Source of the DNA: Pseudonocardia sp.
Lineage (GTDB): Bacteria > Actinomycetota > Actinomycetes > Mycobacteriales > Pseudonocardiaceae
Direction of reading: 5' to 3'
NCBI GenBank assembly: GCA_026785945.1
Contig: JAJAZD010000179.1
Span: 1-33,263, forward strand
DNA: 33,263 nt
A program made the translations under genes and the position numbers. The notes below the pieces were generated by a model. It ran no database searches. It worked only from the letters and a program-made list of their open reading frames with translations, and had not been told where the DNA came from. Below, piece by piece: positions 24,986-32,153 of this stretch; position 1 is the stretch's first letter, and the number at the start of each line of letters is the position of its first letter.

Positions 24986-26260
24986 TCAGGGGCGGATCGT
25001 GGCGTGGAGCAGGGTGGGGCGGGGCTTGGGGTCCTCGGATACCACCAGACCCTGGGCCAGTGCGGCGCGTGCGCCTGCGACGGCGTCAGGGGTGTCGGTG
25101 TGCAGCTCCAGCAAGGGTTGCCCGGCCACCACCTGGTCCCCCGGCTCGACGAGGAGCAGCACCCCGGCGGCCGCCTGTACGGCGTCCTCCTTGCGGGCCC
25201 GTCCGGCCCCCAGCCGCCACGCGGCGACCCCGACGGACAGGGCGTCCACGTCCACCACACCGGAGCGGTCGGCCACCACGGCCTCGACGTGTGTCGCCGC
25301 GGGGAGCGGCGCGGACGGGTCGCCGCCCTGGGCCGCGATCATCCGCTCCCACACCGGGTAGGCGGCCCCGGACGCGAGCACCGCGGCCGGGTCCACATCG
25401 GACACGCCAGCGAGTGCCAGCATCTCCCGCGCGAGCGCCACGGTGAGCGCGACGACGTCGGCCGGCCCGCCGCCGCGCAGCACCTCGACGGACTCGGCGA
25501 CCTCCAGCGCGTTGCCCACGGCGCGGCCCAGCGGCACCGACATGTCGGTGATCAGCGCCGTGGTCGCCAGCCCGTGCGCGCCACCGATCCGCACCATCGT
25601 CTCGGCCAGTTCCCGCGCCCGAGGAGCGGTCTTCATGAACGCTCCGGACCCGACCTTGACGTCGAGCACGAGCCCTCCGGTCCCCTCGGCGATCTTCTTG
25701 CTCATGATCGAGCTGGCGATCAGCGGGATCGACTCGACGGTGCCGGTCACGTCACGCAGCGCGTACAGCTTGCGGTCGGCGGGGGCGAGCGTGGGCGTCG
25801 TCGCACAGATGACCGCGCCCACGTCTGCGAGCTGGGCGGTGATCTCCTCCAGCGTCAGCGAGGCGCGCCAGCCGAGGATCGACTCCAGCTTGTCCAGCGT
25901 GCCGCCGGTGTGGCCGAGCCCGCGTCCCGAGAGCTGCGGCACCGCAGCCCCGCACGCCGCGACGAGGGGCGCGAGCGGCAGCGTGATCTTGTCGCCGACC
26001 CCACCGGTGGAGTGCTTGTCCACCAGCGGACGCCCGACGCCCGAGAAGGAGAGGACCTCCCCGGAGTCGATCATCGCCTGGGTCCAGCGGGCGGTCTCCC
26101 CGCCGTCCATCCCCTGGAGCAGGATCGCCATCGCGAGTGCAGCCATCTGTTCGTCGGCGACGTCACCGCGTGTGTACGCGGCGAGCACCCAGTCGATCTG
26201 ATCGTCGGTGAGCCGGCGGCCGTCCCGCTTGGTCGCGATCACCTCGACTGCGCTGAACAT
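24986..26260 (-). CDS. deoA: Thymidine phosphorylase
   Basis: Phosphorolyses thymidine and deoxyuridine to base plus deoxyribose 1-phosphate. At 424 residues it is a typical class II pyrimidine nucleoside phosphorylase. Visible: the phosphate-binding KHSTGGVGDK near residue 82, SGRGLGHTGGTLDKLE near 110, VKVGSGAFMK near 200, and a C-terminal domain containing the family's hammerhead-like fold. The ATG start has a perfect AAGGAGGAT ribosome binding site 2 nt upstream. It is the last gene of the nucleoside operon, 48 nt after cdd. Its deoxyribose 1-phosphate product needs a phosphopentomutase before DeoC can act. Confidence 0.95.
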   Translation of the reverse strand: MFSAVEVIATKRDGRRLTDDQIDWVLAAYTRGDVADEQMAALAMAILLQGMDGGETARWTQAMIDSGEVLSFSGVGRPLVDKHSTGGVGDKITLPLAPLVAACGAAVPQLSGRGLGHTGGTLDKLESILGWRASLTLEEITAQLADVGAVICATTPTLAPADRKLYALRDVTGTVESIPLIASSIMSKKIAEGTGGLVLDVKVGSGAFMKTAPRARELAETMVRIGGAHGLATTALITDMSVPLGRAVGNALEVAESVEVLRGGGPADVVALTVALAREMLALAGVSDVDPAAVLASGAAYPVWERMIAAQGGDPSAPLPAATHVEAVVADRSGVVDVDALSVGVAAWRLGAGRARKEDAVQAAAGVLLLVEPGDQVVAGQPLLELHTDTPDAVAGARAALAQGLVVSEDPKPRPTLLHATIRP

Positions 26261-26262
26261 CG

Positions 26263-26271
26263 ATCCTCCTT
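26263..26271 (-). promoter_or_regulatory. Strong ribosome binding site of deoA (AAGGAGGAT)
   Basis: On the minus strand AAGGAGGAT ends 2 nt before the deoA ATG, fixing that start. Confidence 0.8.
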
Positions 26272-26308
26272 CGTCGGACCCGTACGCGGGAGTCGTCGCG
26301 GGAACACC

Positions 26309-26701
26309 TCAGGTGCGCACGGGCAGTTGCTCGGGGCCGAAGGCGTCGGGGAGGACGTCGCGCAGCGGCCGGGGTCCGTGCGGGGTGTCGATCAGGCACT
26401 CGGGTCCGCCGAACTCGTAGAGGACCTGGCGGCAACGCCCGCACGGCATGAGGAGCTCACCGGTGCCCGCGCGGCACGCGACCGCCACCAGCCGCCCGCC
26501 ACCGGAGAGCCGGAGCTGGCCCGCCATCGTGCACTCCGCGCAGAGGCCCAGCCCGTAGGAGGCGTTCTCGACGTTGCATCCGGTGACGACCCGCCCGTCG
26601 TCGCAGATCGCCGCGGCACCGACCTGGAGCCGCGAGTAGGGCGCGTAGGCGGACGCGGCCGCGGCGACGGCACTGGCCCGCAGCGCGACCCAGTCAGTCA
26701 C
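26309..26701 (-). CDS. cdd: Cytidine deaminase
   Basis: Deaminates cytidine and deoxycytidine to uridine and deoxyuridine. The 130-residue length fits the small tetrameric class. Visible: CNVENASYG for substrate binding, the zinc ligand and catalytic pair Cys54-Ala-Glu56 in LCAECTMAG, and the other two zinc ligands Cys87 and Cys90 in PCGRC. The GTG start overlaps the end of the permease gene by 8 nt, with GGAAGG and GAGG upstream inside that gene, so it is translated within the operon. Its product feeds DeoA encoded next. Confidence 0.95.
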   Translation of the reverse strand: MTDWVALRASAVAAAASAYAPYSRLQVGAAAICDDGRVVTGCNVENASYGLGLCAECTMAGQLRLSGGGRLVAVACRAGTGELLMPCGRCRQVLYEFGGPECLIDTPHGPRPLRDVLPDAFGPEQLPVRT

Positions 26702-27956
26702 CCTCGCCCTTCCGGTACTCCTCGCCCACCGCCGCCGGCGGGCGCAGCCGCTGCGACGCCACGGCGAGGACCAGCAGCGTGACGAGCTGCGGGGCGTAGG
26801 CGGCGAACTCACGCGGGACGGTGTCGATGGTCTGGTAGAGGCCGTACACGACCGCACCCGCGACGAGCGCCACCACGGCCGGACGCCACTGCCGCCGCGC
26901 CACCCACAGCACCGCGAGCGCGACGGCGAGAATGGTGGCGCCGTAGAGCAACGCGTGCACCGCCTCGCCACCCGCGCGCAGCTGCACGCCGTCGACGTAG
27001 CCGAACAGCGCAGAACCCGCGAGCAACCCGCCCGGCCGCCAGTTCCCGAAGATCATCGCGGCGAGGCCGATGTAGCCGCGCCCGCCGGTCTGGCCCTCCA
27101 GGTAGCCGAGCTGACCCGGGTTCAGCGTGAGCGCCGCGCCGCCGAGCCCGGCGAGCGCACCCGAGGCGACCACGGCGATGTACTTGTAGGTGACCACGGC
27201 GACGCCGAGCGACTCGGCCGCCACCGGGTTCTCCCCGGTCGAGCGCAGCCGCAGCCCGAACCGGGTGCGCCACAGCACCAGGTAGCTGATGGGCACCAGC
27301 GCGAAGCCGAGGACGACCAGCGGGGTGAGCCCGCTGACCAGCCCACCGAGGATCCCGGCCGCGTCGGACAGCAGCACGCGCTGCTCGGCCTCCACGGCGG
27401 CGAGCCCGTCGGACAGCGGCTGCACCGAGTACGTGTCGAAGCCCTCGACGCGCGGGCTCTGCCGCGGGTTCTGCGAGACGGGCAGGAACAGCAGCGTCGA
27501 CAGGTACTTGGTGACGCCCAGGCCCAGCAGTGTGATCGCGACCCCGGACACGATGTGGTTGACCGTGAACGTCACGGTCGCGACGGCGTGCAGCAGCCCG
27601 CCGAGCGCTCCGAAGATCAGCCCACCGAGCACGGCGGCCCACGGTCCCCACTGGTAGCCGGCCCACGCCGCACCCCAGGTCCCGAGGATCATCATGCCTT
27701 CGAGACCGATGTTGACCACACCCGCGCGCTCGGCCCACAGCCCGCCGAGCCCGGCGAACAGGATCGGCAGCAGCAGCAGGACGGCCGCCTGCGTGGTGCC
27801 CCGCGAGGTGAGCTGGAGCTGCCCCGTGAGCGTGGCGGTGACCGAGAGGATCACGAGCCCGGCCGCGACGACGAGCATCGTGCGCGCCCAGCCCGGCACG
27901 CGACGGCGCCGCGCGGCGGGCGGGGACACGGTCGGCCGGGCGGCTGTCGCGGTCAT
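26694..27956 (-). CDS. Nucleoside ABC transporter permease (second subunit)
   Basis: A 420-residue BPD_transp_2-type permease with about nine to ten membrane segments, starting after a basic, Pro-rich N-terminus. Landmarks are ERAGVVNIGLEGMMILGTW, GVAITLLGLGVTKYLS and RSTGENPVAAESLGV, all typical of the second permease of BMP-family nucleoside importers. The loop after helix five (QNPRQSPRVEGFDTYSVQPL) would face outside. Its ATG overlaps the stop of the first permease (ATGA) and has GGAGGTGAGG just upstream. Substrate assignment to nucleosides rests on the family and on the cdd and deoA genes that follow. Confidence 0.9.
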   Translation of the reverse strand: MTATAARPTVSPPAARRRRVPGWARTMLVVAAGLVILSVTATLTGQLQLTSRGTTQAAVLLLLPILFAGLGGLWAERAGVVNIGLEGMMILGTWGAAWAGYQWGPWAAVLGGLIFGALGGLLHAVATVTFTVNHIVSGVAITLLGLGVTKYLSTLLFLPVSQNPRQSPRVEGFDTYSVQPLSDGLAAVEAEQRVLLSDAAGILGGLVSGLTPLVVLGFALVPISYLVLWRTRFGLRLRSTGENPVAAESLGVAVVTYKYIAVVASGALAGLGGAALTLNPGQLGYLEGQTGGRGYIGLAAMIFGNWRPGGLLAGSALFGYVDGVQLRAGGEAVHALLYGATILAVALAVLWVARRQWRPAVVALVAGAVVYGLYQTIDTVPREFAAYAPQLVTLLVLAVASQRLRPPAAVGEEYRKGEGD

Positions 27957-29044
27957 GACCTCACCTCCTGTTGCTCCGGGACCGGAACCGCCCGCAGCTG
28001 CGCGGAGACCCGGCGCTGCTCGGCGGCCAGCTCGTAGCGGCGCACGATCTCGTACGCGACGACGACCGACAGGACGACCGATCCCTGCATGATCAGCACG
28101 ATCTCCCGCGGCACCCCGACGTTGTCCAGAGCCAGGGCCGACTTGTCGAGGAACGCCCACAGCAGCGCTCCGAGCGCGATGCCCACCGGGTGGTTGCGGC
28201 CGAGCAGCGCGACCGCGATGCCGGTGAAGCCGTACCCCTGCGGCGAGGTGAGGGTGTAGGCGAAGTCGCGGCCGACCAGTTCGGGGATGCCGACCAGCCC
28301 CGCCACCGCACCCGAGAGCAGCAGCGCGATGATCACCATCCGTCGTGCGTCGACACCACCTGCGGTGGCCGCCGTCGGCGACTCCCCCGACGCCCTGAGC
28401 TCGAACCCGAACCGGGTGCGCCCGAGCATGTACCAGTACCCGACGCCGAGCAGGGCCGCGACGAACACCATCCCGAAGATCGTGCCGCTGGACCCGAAGG
28501 AGATGCCGGGGAACCGGCCGCTCTCCGGGATGGGTGCGGTCGAGATGTTGTTGCCCTGCAGCAGCCCGAAGGTGTCGCGCCGGATGAGGAAGGCGATGAG
28601 GCCGGTGGCGATGAAGTTCAGCATGATCGTGGAGATCACTTCGCTGACGCCCCGGTAGGCCTTGAGCAGGGCTGCGATGCCGGCCCAGAGTGCGCCGACC
28701 GCGGCGGCGACCAGGATGATCACGATCGTGTGGATCACCGGCGGCAGCACGAGCGCCCCGCCGACGATCGCGGCCACGCAGGCCGCGAGCCGGAACTGGC
28801 CCTCGATGCCGATGTTGAACAGCTTCATCTGGAAGCCGATCGCGACGGCCAGGGCCGCGACGTAGTAGATCGCCCCGCTGTTGATGATGTCGACGGCCGT
28901 GGTGCCCTCACCCACCTGGGTGATCATCGCGCCGAGCGCGGTCAGCGGCGAGTCGCCGCTGATCACCAGCGCCACGGCGCACAGCAGGGCCGCGAAGACG
29001 ATCGCCAGCGCCGGGGGCAACAGGACGCTGCGGATACGCTTCAC
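27953..29044 (-). CDS. Nucleoside ABC transporter permease (first subunit)
   Basis: A 363-residue permease of the BPD_transp_2 family with about nine to ten membrane segments. The motif FQMKLFNIGIEGQFRLAA near residue 70 and YRGVSEVISTIMLNFIATGL near 130 are characteristic of the first permease in BMP-type importers, as is the later LRASGESPTAATAGGV, the likely coupling segment that contacts the ATPase. The GTG start overlaps the ATPase stop (GTGA) and its own stop overlaps the next permease, so the three are made in a coupled way. It forms the heterodimeric channel with the 26694-27956 product. Confidence 0.9.
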   Translation of the reverse strand: MKRIRSVLLPPALAIVFAALLCAVALVISGDSPLTALGAMITQVGEGTTAVDIINSGAIYYVAALAVAIGFQMKLFNIGIEGQFRLAACVAAIVGGALVLPPVIHTIVIILVAAAVGALWAGIAALLKAYRGVSEVISTIMLNFIATGLIAFLIRRDTFGLLQGNNISTAPIPESGRFPGISFGSSGTIFGMVFVAALLGVGYWYMLGRTRFGFELRASGESPTAATAGGVDARRMVIIALLLSGAVAGLVGIPELVGRDFAYTLTSPQGYGFTGIAVALLGRNHPVGIALGALLWAFLDKSALALDNVGVPREIVLIMQGSVVLSVVVAYEIVRRYELAAEQRRVSAQLRAVPVPEQQEVRS

Positions 29045-30675
29045 CGCGCGCCCTGGCCAGGGTGCGCCCTGCGATGTGTTCCGGTGGCACCCGCGTCGGT
29101 CGTGGCTGTTGCGGTCCCCGCCGCACCTGTCGTGGCCGCACCTGTCGTGGCCGCACCTGTCGTGGCCGCACCTGTCATGGCGCTGCCCAGCTGCTCGGGA
29201 GTGACGGTCGACGGGTCGGCGTCGGCGACCAGCCGCCCGCGGAACATCACCTTGATCGAGTCCGACAGCCCGATCAGCTCGTCGAGGTCGGCGCTGATCA
29301 ACAGGACCGCGAGGCCTCGGGCGCGGGCGCGGGCCAGCACGTCCCAGATGCCGGCCTGCGCGCCGACGTCGACACCGCGGGTGGGGTGGGAGGCGATGAG
29401 CAGCACCGGGTCACCGGAGAGCTCACGTCCGACGACCAGCTTCTGCTGGTTGCCACCCGACAGTGCCGCGGCGGCCACGTCCGGGCCGGGCGTCCGGACG
29501 TCGAACTCGGCGATGATCCGTTCGGTGTCGCGCCGGGCGGCACCGCGGTCGAGCAGGCCCAGGAACCCGCCGCGCGCCACGGGCGGGCGGCTCTGGTAGC
29601 CGAGCATGCGGTTGGCCCACAGGGGCTGGGTGGCGAGCAGGCCGTAGCGCGTGCGGTCCTCGGGTATGTAGCCGACGCCCGCCTCCCGGCGCGCCAGGGT
29701 GCTCGCACGGCTGACGTCGCGGCCGCCCACCACGACGGTGCCACCGGCCCGGCGGATCCCCATGATCGCTTCGACGAGCTCGGTCTGGCCGTTGCCCTCG
29801 ACACCGGCGATCCCGAGCACCTCACCTGCGTGCACGACGAGGTCGACGCCGGCGAGCAACGGGCATCCACCGCCGTCGCCGGCGAGCTCCAGCCCTTCGA
29901 CGCGCAGCACCTCGCGGTCGGTGACGGTGGACTCGCGGGTCTGCGGGCTGGGCAGTTCGCTACCGACCATCATCTCGGCGAGCTGCCGCGTGGTGACGGT
30001 CCTGGGGTCCGCCGTGCCGACGGAGGTGCCGCGTCGGATGACCGTGATCTGGTCGGCGATGGCGCGCACCTCGTCGAGCTTGTGGGAGATGAACAGGAAC
30101 GTGAAGCCTTCGGCTCGCATGCCGCGGACGGTGTCGAACAGCTCGTCGACCTCCTGGGGCACCAGGACGGAGGTGGGCTCGTCGAGGATGATGGTGCGTG
30201 CGCCGCGGTAGAGGACCTTGACGATCTCGACGCGCTGGCGGTCGGCCACCCCGAGACTCTCGACGAGCACGCCGGGATCGGTCTCGAGGCCGACCACGTG
30301 AGCGAGCTCCGCGATCCGCTTGCGGGCGCCGCCGCCGATGCCGTGCAGGGCCTCGGCGCCGAGCAGGATGTTCTCGGCGACGGTGAGGTTGTCGGCCAGC
30401 ATGAAGTGCTGGTGGACCATGCCGATGCCGGCCTTGATGGCGTCCGACGGCGAGCGGAACCCGACCACCGCACCGTCGACGGAGATCGTGCCCTCGTCCG
30501 GCTGCTGGATGCCGTAGAGGATCTTCATGAGTGTCGACTTGCCGGCGCCGTTCTCCCCGCAGATGGCGTGCACCTGGCCGCGGCGCACCCGCAGCGCGAT
30601 GTCGTCGTTGGCGACCACGCCCGGGAACCGTTTGGTGATGCCGGCCAGCTCGACCGCGAACTCGGATTCAGGCAT
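29041..30675 (-). CDS. Nucleoside ABC transporter ATPase, two NBDs
   Basis: A 544-residue double-NBD ATPase of the sugar/BMP-nucleoside importer type. NBD1 (about 5-240) has Walker A GENGAGKST (40-48), a divergent LGVADRQ signature and Walker B IILDEPT. NBD2 (about 255-500) has a degenerate Walker A (GVEGNGQTE, lacking GKS/T), an intact LSGGNQQK and an altered Walker B (LLIASHPTRG). Asymmetry of this kind is normal for the family: composite sites with one degenerate Walker A. The C-terminus carries an added Ala/Thr/Gly tail with a pentapeptide repeat. The ATG lies 84 nt after the lipoprotein gene, across a large hairpin. Confidence 0.92.
   Translation of the reverse strand: MPESEFAVELAGITKRFPGVVANDDIALRVRRGQVHAICGENGAGKSTLMKILYGIQQPDEGTISVDGAVVGFRSPSDAIKAGIGMVHQHFMLADNLTVAENILLGAEALHGIGGGARKRIAELAHVVGLETDPGVLVESLGVADRQRVEIVKVLYRGARTIILDEPTSVLVPQEVDELFDTVRGMRAEGFTFLFISHKLDEVRAIADQITVIRRGTSVGTADPRTVTTRQLAEMMVGSELPSPQTRESTVTDREVLRVEGLELAGDGGGCPLLAGVDLVVHAGEVLGIAGVEGNGQTELVEAIMGIRRAGGTVVVGGRDVSRASTLARREAGVGYIPEDRTRYGLLATQPLWANRMLGYQSRPPVARGGFLGLLDRGAARRDTERIIAEFDVRTPGPDVAAAALSGGNQQKLVVGRELSGDPVLLIASHPTRGVDVGAQAGIWDVLARARARGLAVLLISADLDELIGLSDSIKVMFRGRLVADADPSTVTPEQLGSAMTGAATTGAATTGAATTGAAGTATATTDAGATGTHRRAHPGQGAR
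29121..29180. repeat. Four-copy 15-bp tandem repeat in the ATPase gene
   Basis: The 15-bp unit CCGCACCTGTCGTGG is repeated at 29121-29135, 29136-29150 and 29151-29165, with a fourth copy at 29166-29180 differing at one base. On the coding strand it gives repeated A-T-T-G-A residues in the C-terminal tail. Because the unit is a multiple of three, copy number can change without a frameshift. Confidence 0.9.
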
Positions 30676-30684
30676 GCCACCATC

Positions 30685-30694
30685 TTTCGCGAAA
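30685..30694. promoter_or_regulatory. Perfect palindrome TTTCGCGAAA
   Basis: A 10-bp perfect palindrome lies 9 nt before the ATPase ATG, between the large hairpin and the start codon. It is AT-richer than its surroundings. It may be an operator or a small RNA hairpin that affects translation of the ATPase. Confidence 0.3.
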
Positions 30695-30698
30695 CGCG

Positions 30699-30761
30699 TA
30701 ACGGGCAGAGGGGGGCCGGTCCGCGTGGCGGTACCGACCCCCCGGTGGCTGGAGCCCGTTA
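30699..30761 (-). terminator. Large intercistronic hairpin after the lipoprotein gene
   Basis: TAACGGGC (30699-30706) pairs with GCCCGTTA (30754-30761), which includes the lipoprotein gene's TAA stop codon. Inside it, GGGGGGCCGGT (30710-30720) pairs with ACCGACCCCCC (30733-30743) with one mismatch. There is no U tract, so it likely protects the upstream mRNA or terminates only partly. That would give more binding protein than ATPase and permeases, as is common for ABC importers. Confidence 0.6.
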
Positions 30762-31907
30762 GGAGGTGGGCTCGGTGTCGACCGTGATCTGGCCGCTGAT
30801 GATCGCGGCCTTGTAGGCGTCGAGGTCGGTGGCGATGTCGTCGACCTTGCCGCCCGACACGGCGTACCCGACACCGTCCACCGAGAGGTCGAAGATCTCC
30901 GGCAGGGTACTGGTGTCACCGGCCGCCACGGCGTTCACGTAGTCGAACACCGCCACGTCCACGCGCTTGAGCATCGACGTGAGGATGACGTCCTTCACGT
31001 CGGCGTACGCAGGCACGTTGTACTGGTCGGAGTCCACACCGATGGCCGACTTGCCGGCGGCCTTCGCGGCCTGGAACACGCCCTGACCGGACGCGCCCGC
31101 GGCGTGGTAGACCACGTCCGCACCCCCGTCGAACTGGCCTGTCGCCACGACCTGACCCTTGGCGGCGTCGTTGAAGCCGGAGAAGTCCCCGGCCGGGCTG
31201 AGGTACGTGGAGTCGATCTGGATCTCGGGCGCGACCGCCTTGGCGCCCTGCTCGAAACCGGCCTGGAACTTCTGGATCAGAGGCTGCTCGACGCCGCCGA
31301 TGAAGCCGACGCTGCACGCCTGCGTCTTGAGCGCCGCGGCCGCGCCGACGAGGAACGAACCCTGCTCCTCGGCGAAGATCAGCGGGGTGACGTTCGGTGC
31401 CTCGACCGTGCTGTCGTCGACGATCGCGAACCGCACGTCCGGGGACTCGGCCGCGACCGTGCCCAGCGCGGTGGCGTACTTGAAGCCCACCGCGACGATC
31501 GGGTTGTAACCCTCGGCGACCAGCTGACGCAGGCGTGTGGCGGCGGCGTCCTCGCTCTCGTTGACGGCAGCGGCGAGCTCCTTGGTGTTCTCCTTGACGA
31601 CGCCCAGTTCGGCGATCGTCTTCTCCAGGCCCGCGGCGGCGGCGTCGTTGAACGACCCGTCGCCACGCCCGCCGATGTCGTAGGCCAACCCGACCTTCAA
31701 CGCGCTGGCGTCGGCGTTCGGCAGTGCGGGCACCGCCGTGGCCGCCGCACCGCCGGCCGCGGCCGGAGCGGGATTCCGGGCGCACTCGCCCGCTGCCGCG
31801 TCGCCACCCGCCGCGGGCGGGGTGGTTCCGGTGTCGCGGGCACAGCCCACCAGCACCACGGCACTGGCCAGCAGCGCTGCCAGCGCCAAAGCTCGTCTGT
31901 TGCGCAC
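30759..31907 (-). CDS. BMP-family nucleoside-binding lipoprotein
   Basis: A 382-residue substrate-binding lipoprotein of the BMP (PnrA/TmpC) family. The N-terminus is a lipoprotein signal: MRNRR, a hydrophobic stretch, then LVGC with Cys22 as the acylation site, followed by a long Ala/Pro/Gly linker. The mature domain starts with KVGLAYDIGGRGDGSFNDAAAAG, the classic BMP opening, with DDSTVEAPNV, FAEEQGSFLVGAAAAL, GFIGGVEQPLI, VVYHAAGASGQGVFQAA and IGVDSDQYN, the last two lining the ligand cleft. Nucleosides are the expected ligand. The GTG start has AGGAAGG 9 nt upstream. First gene of the six-gene operon with transporter, cdd and deoA. Confidence 0.93.
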   Translation of the reverse strand: MRNRRALALAALLASAVVLVGCARDTGTTPPAAGGDAAAGECARNPAPAAAGGAAATAVPALPNADASALKVGLAYDIGGRGDGSFNDAAAAGLEKTIAELGVVKENTKELAAAVNESEDAAATRLRQLVAEGYNPIVAVGFKYATALGTVAAESPDVRFAIVDDSTVEAPNVTPLIFAEEQGSFLVGAAAALKTQACSVGFIGGVEQPLIQKFQAGFEQGAKAVAPEIQIDSTYLSPAGDFSGFNDAAKGQVVATGQFDGGADVVYHAAGASGQGVFQAAKAAGKSAIGVDSDQYNVPAYADVKDVILTSMLKRVDVAVFDYVNAVAAGDTSTLPEIFDLSVDGVGYAVSGGKVDDIATDLDAYKAAIISGQITVDTEPTS

Positions 31908-31964
31908 TGCAGAACGCCTTCCTGTTGCGACCGATCCTGACCCCGACCGGCACGATGACGGGGA

Positions 31965-31992
31965 ACGGTAACCGACGAGTGCACCAGTTCAC
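31965..31992 (-). promoter_or_regulatory. Candidate promoter of the nucleoside operon
   Basis: On the minus strand GTGAAC (31987-31992) and TACCGT (31965-31970) are 16 nt apart and would start a transcript with a leader of about 50 nt before the lipoprotein GTG. Matches to the -35 and -10 consensus are partial. Confidence 0.3.
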
Positions 31993-32052
31993 ATGATCGT
32001 CCCCGGGCGTGACCGAATCGTCGGCTCCGTTGGGTGAGGACCGGTTCACCGC

Positions 32053-32079
32053 TCGCACACGTCGGGGCACCGTGTGCGA
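32053..32079. promoter_or_regulatory. 9-bp perfect inverted repeat TCGCACACG-N9-CGTGTGCGA
   Basis: Perfect 9-bp arms with a 9-bp spacer lie in the divergent region between the nucleoside operon and the carboxypeptidase gene. Arm centres are 18 bp apart, which would suit a dimeric regulator binding across nearly two helical turns. It lies roughly 80-100 nt upstream of both predicted transcription starts. It may be an operator of either gene. Confidence 0.4.
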
Positions 32080-32141
32080 CGTCAGACCAGCGCACCGCTC
32101 GACTGTTGACCGAGCGTGGCGAGTGGGCGGCACCCGTCTCC

Positions 32142-32147
32142 TAGGGT
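32142..32147 (+). promoter_or_regulatory. -10 box TAGGGT, leaderless start of the carboxypeptidase gene
   Basis: TAGGGT is followed by 6 nt and then GTG 32154; no ribosome binding site lies between. Confidence 0.55.
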
Positions 32148-32153
32148 TGAGCG

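Noticed and set aside
31908-32153. Riboswitch upstream of the BMP lipoprotein gene
   Set aside because: The predicted leader is only about 50 nt and shows no purine-riboswitch-like three-way junction; only a simple inverted repeat is visible further upstream.
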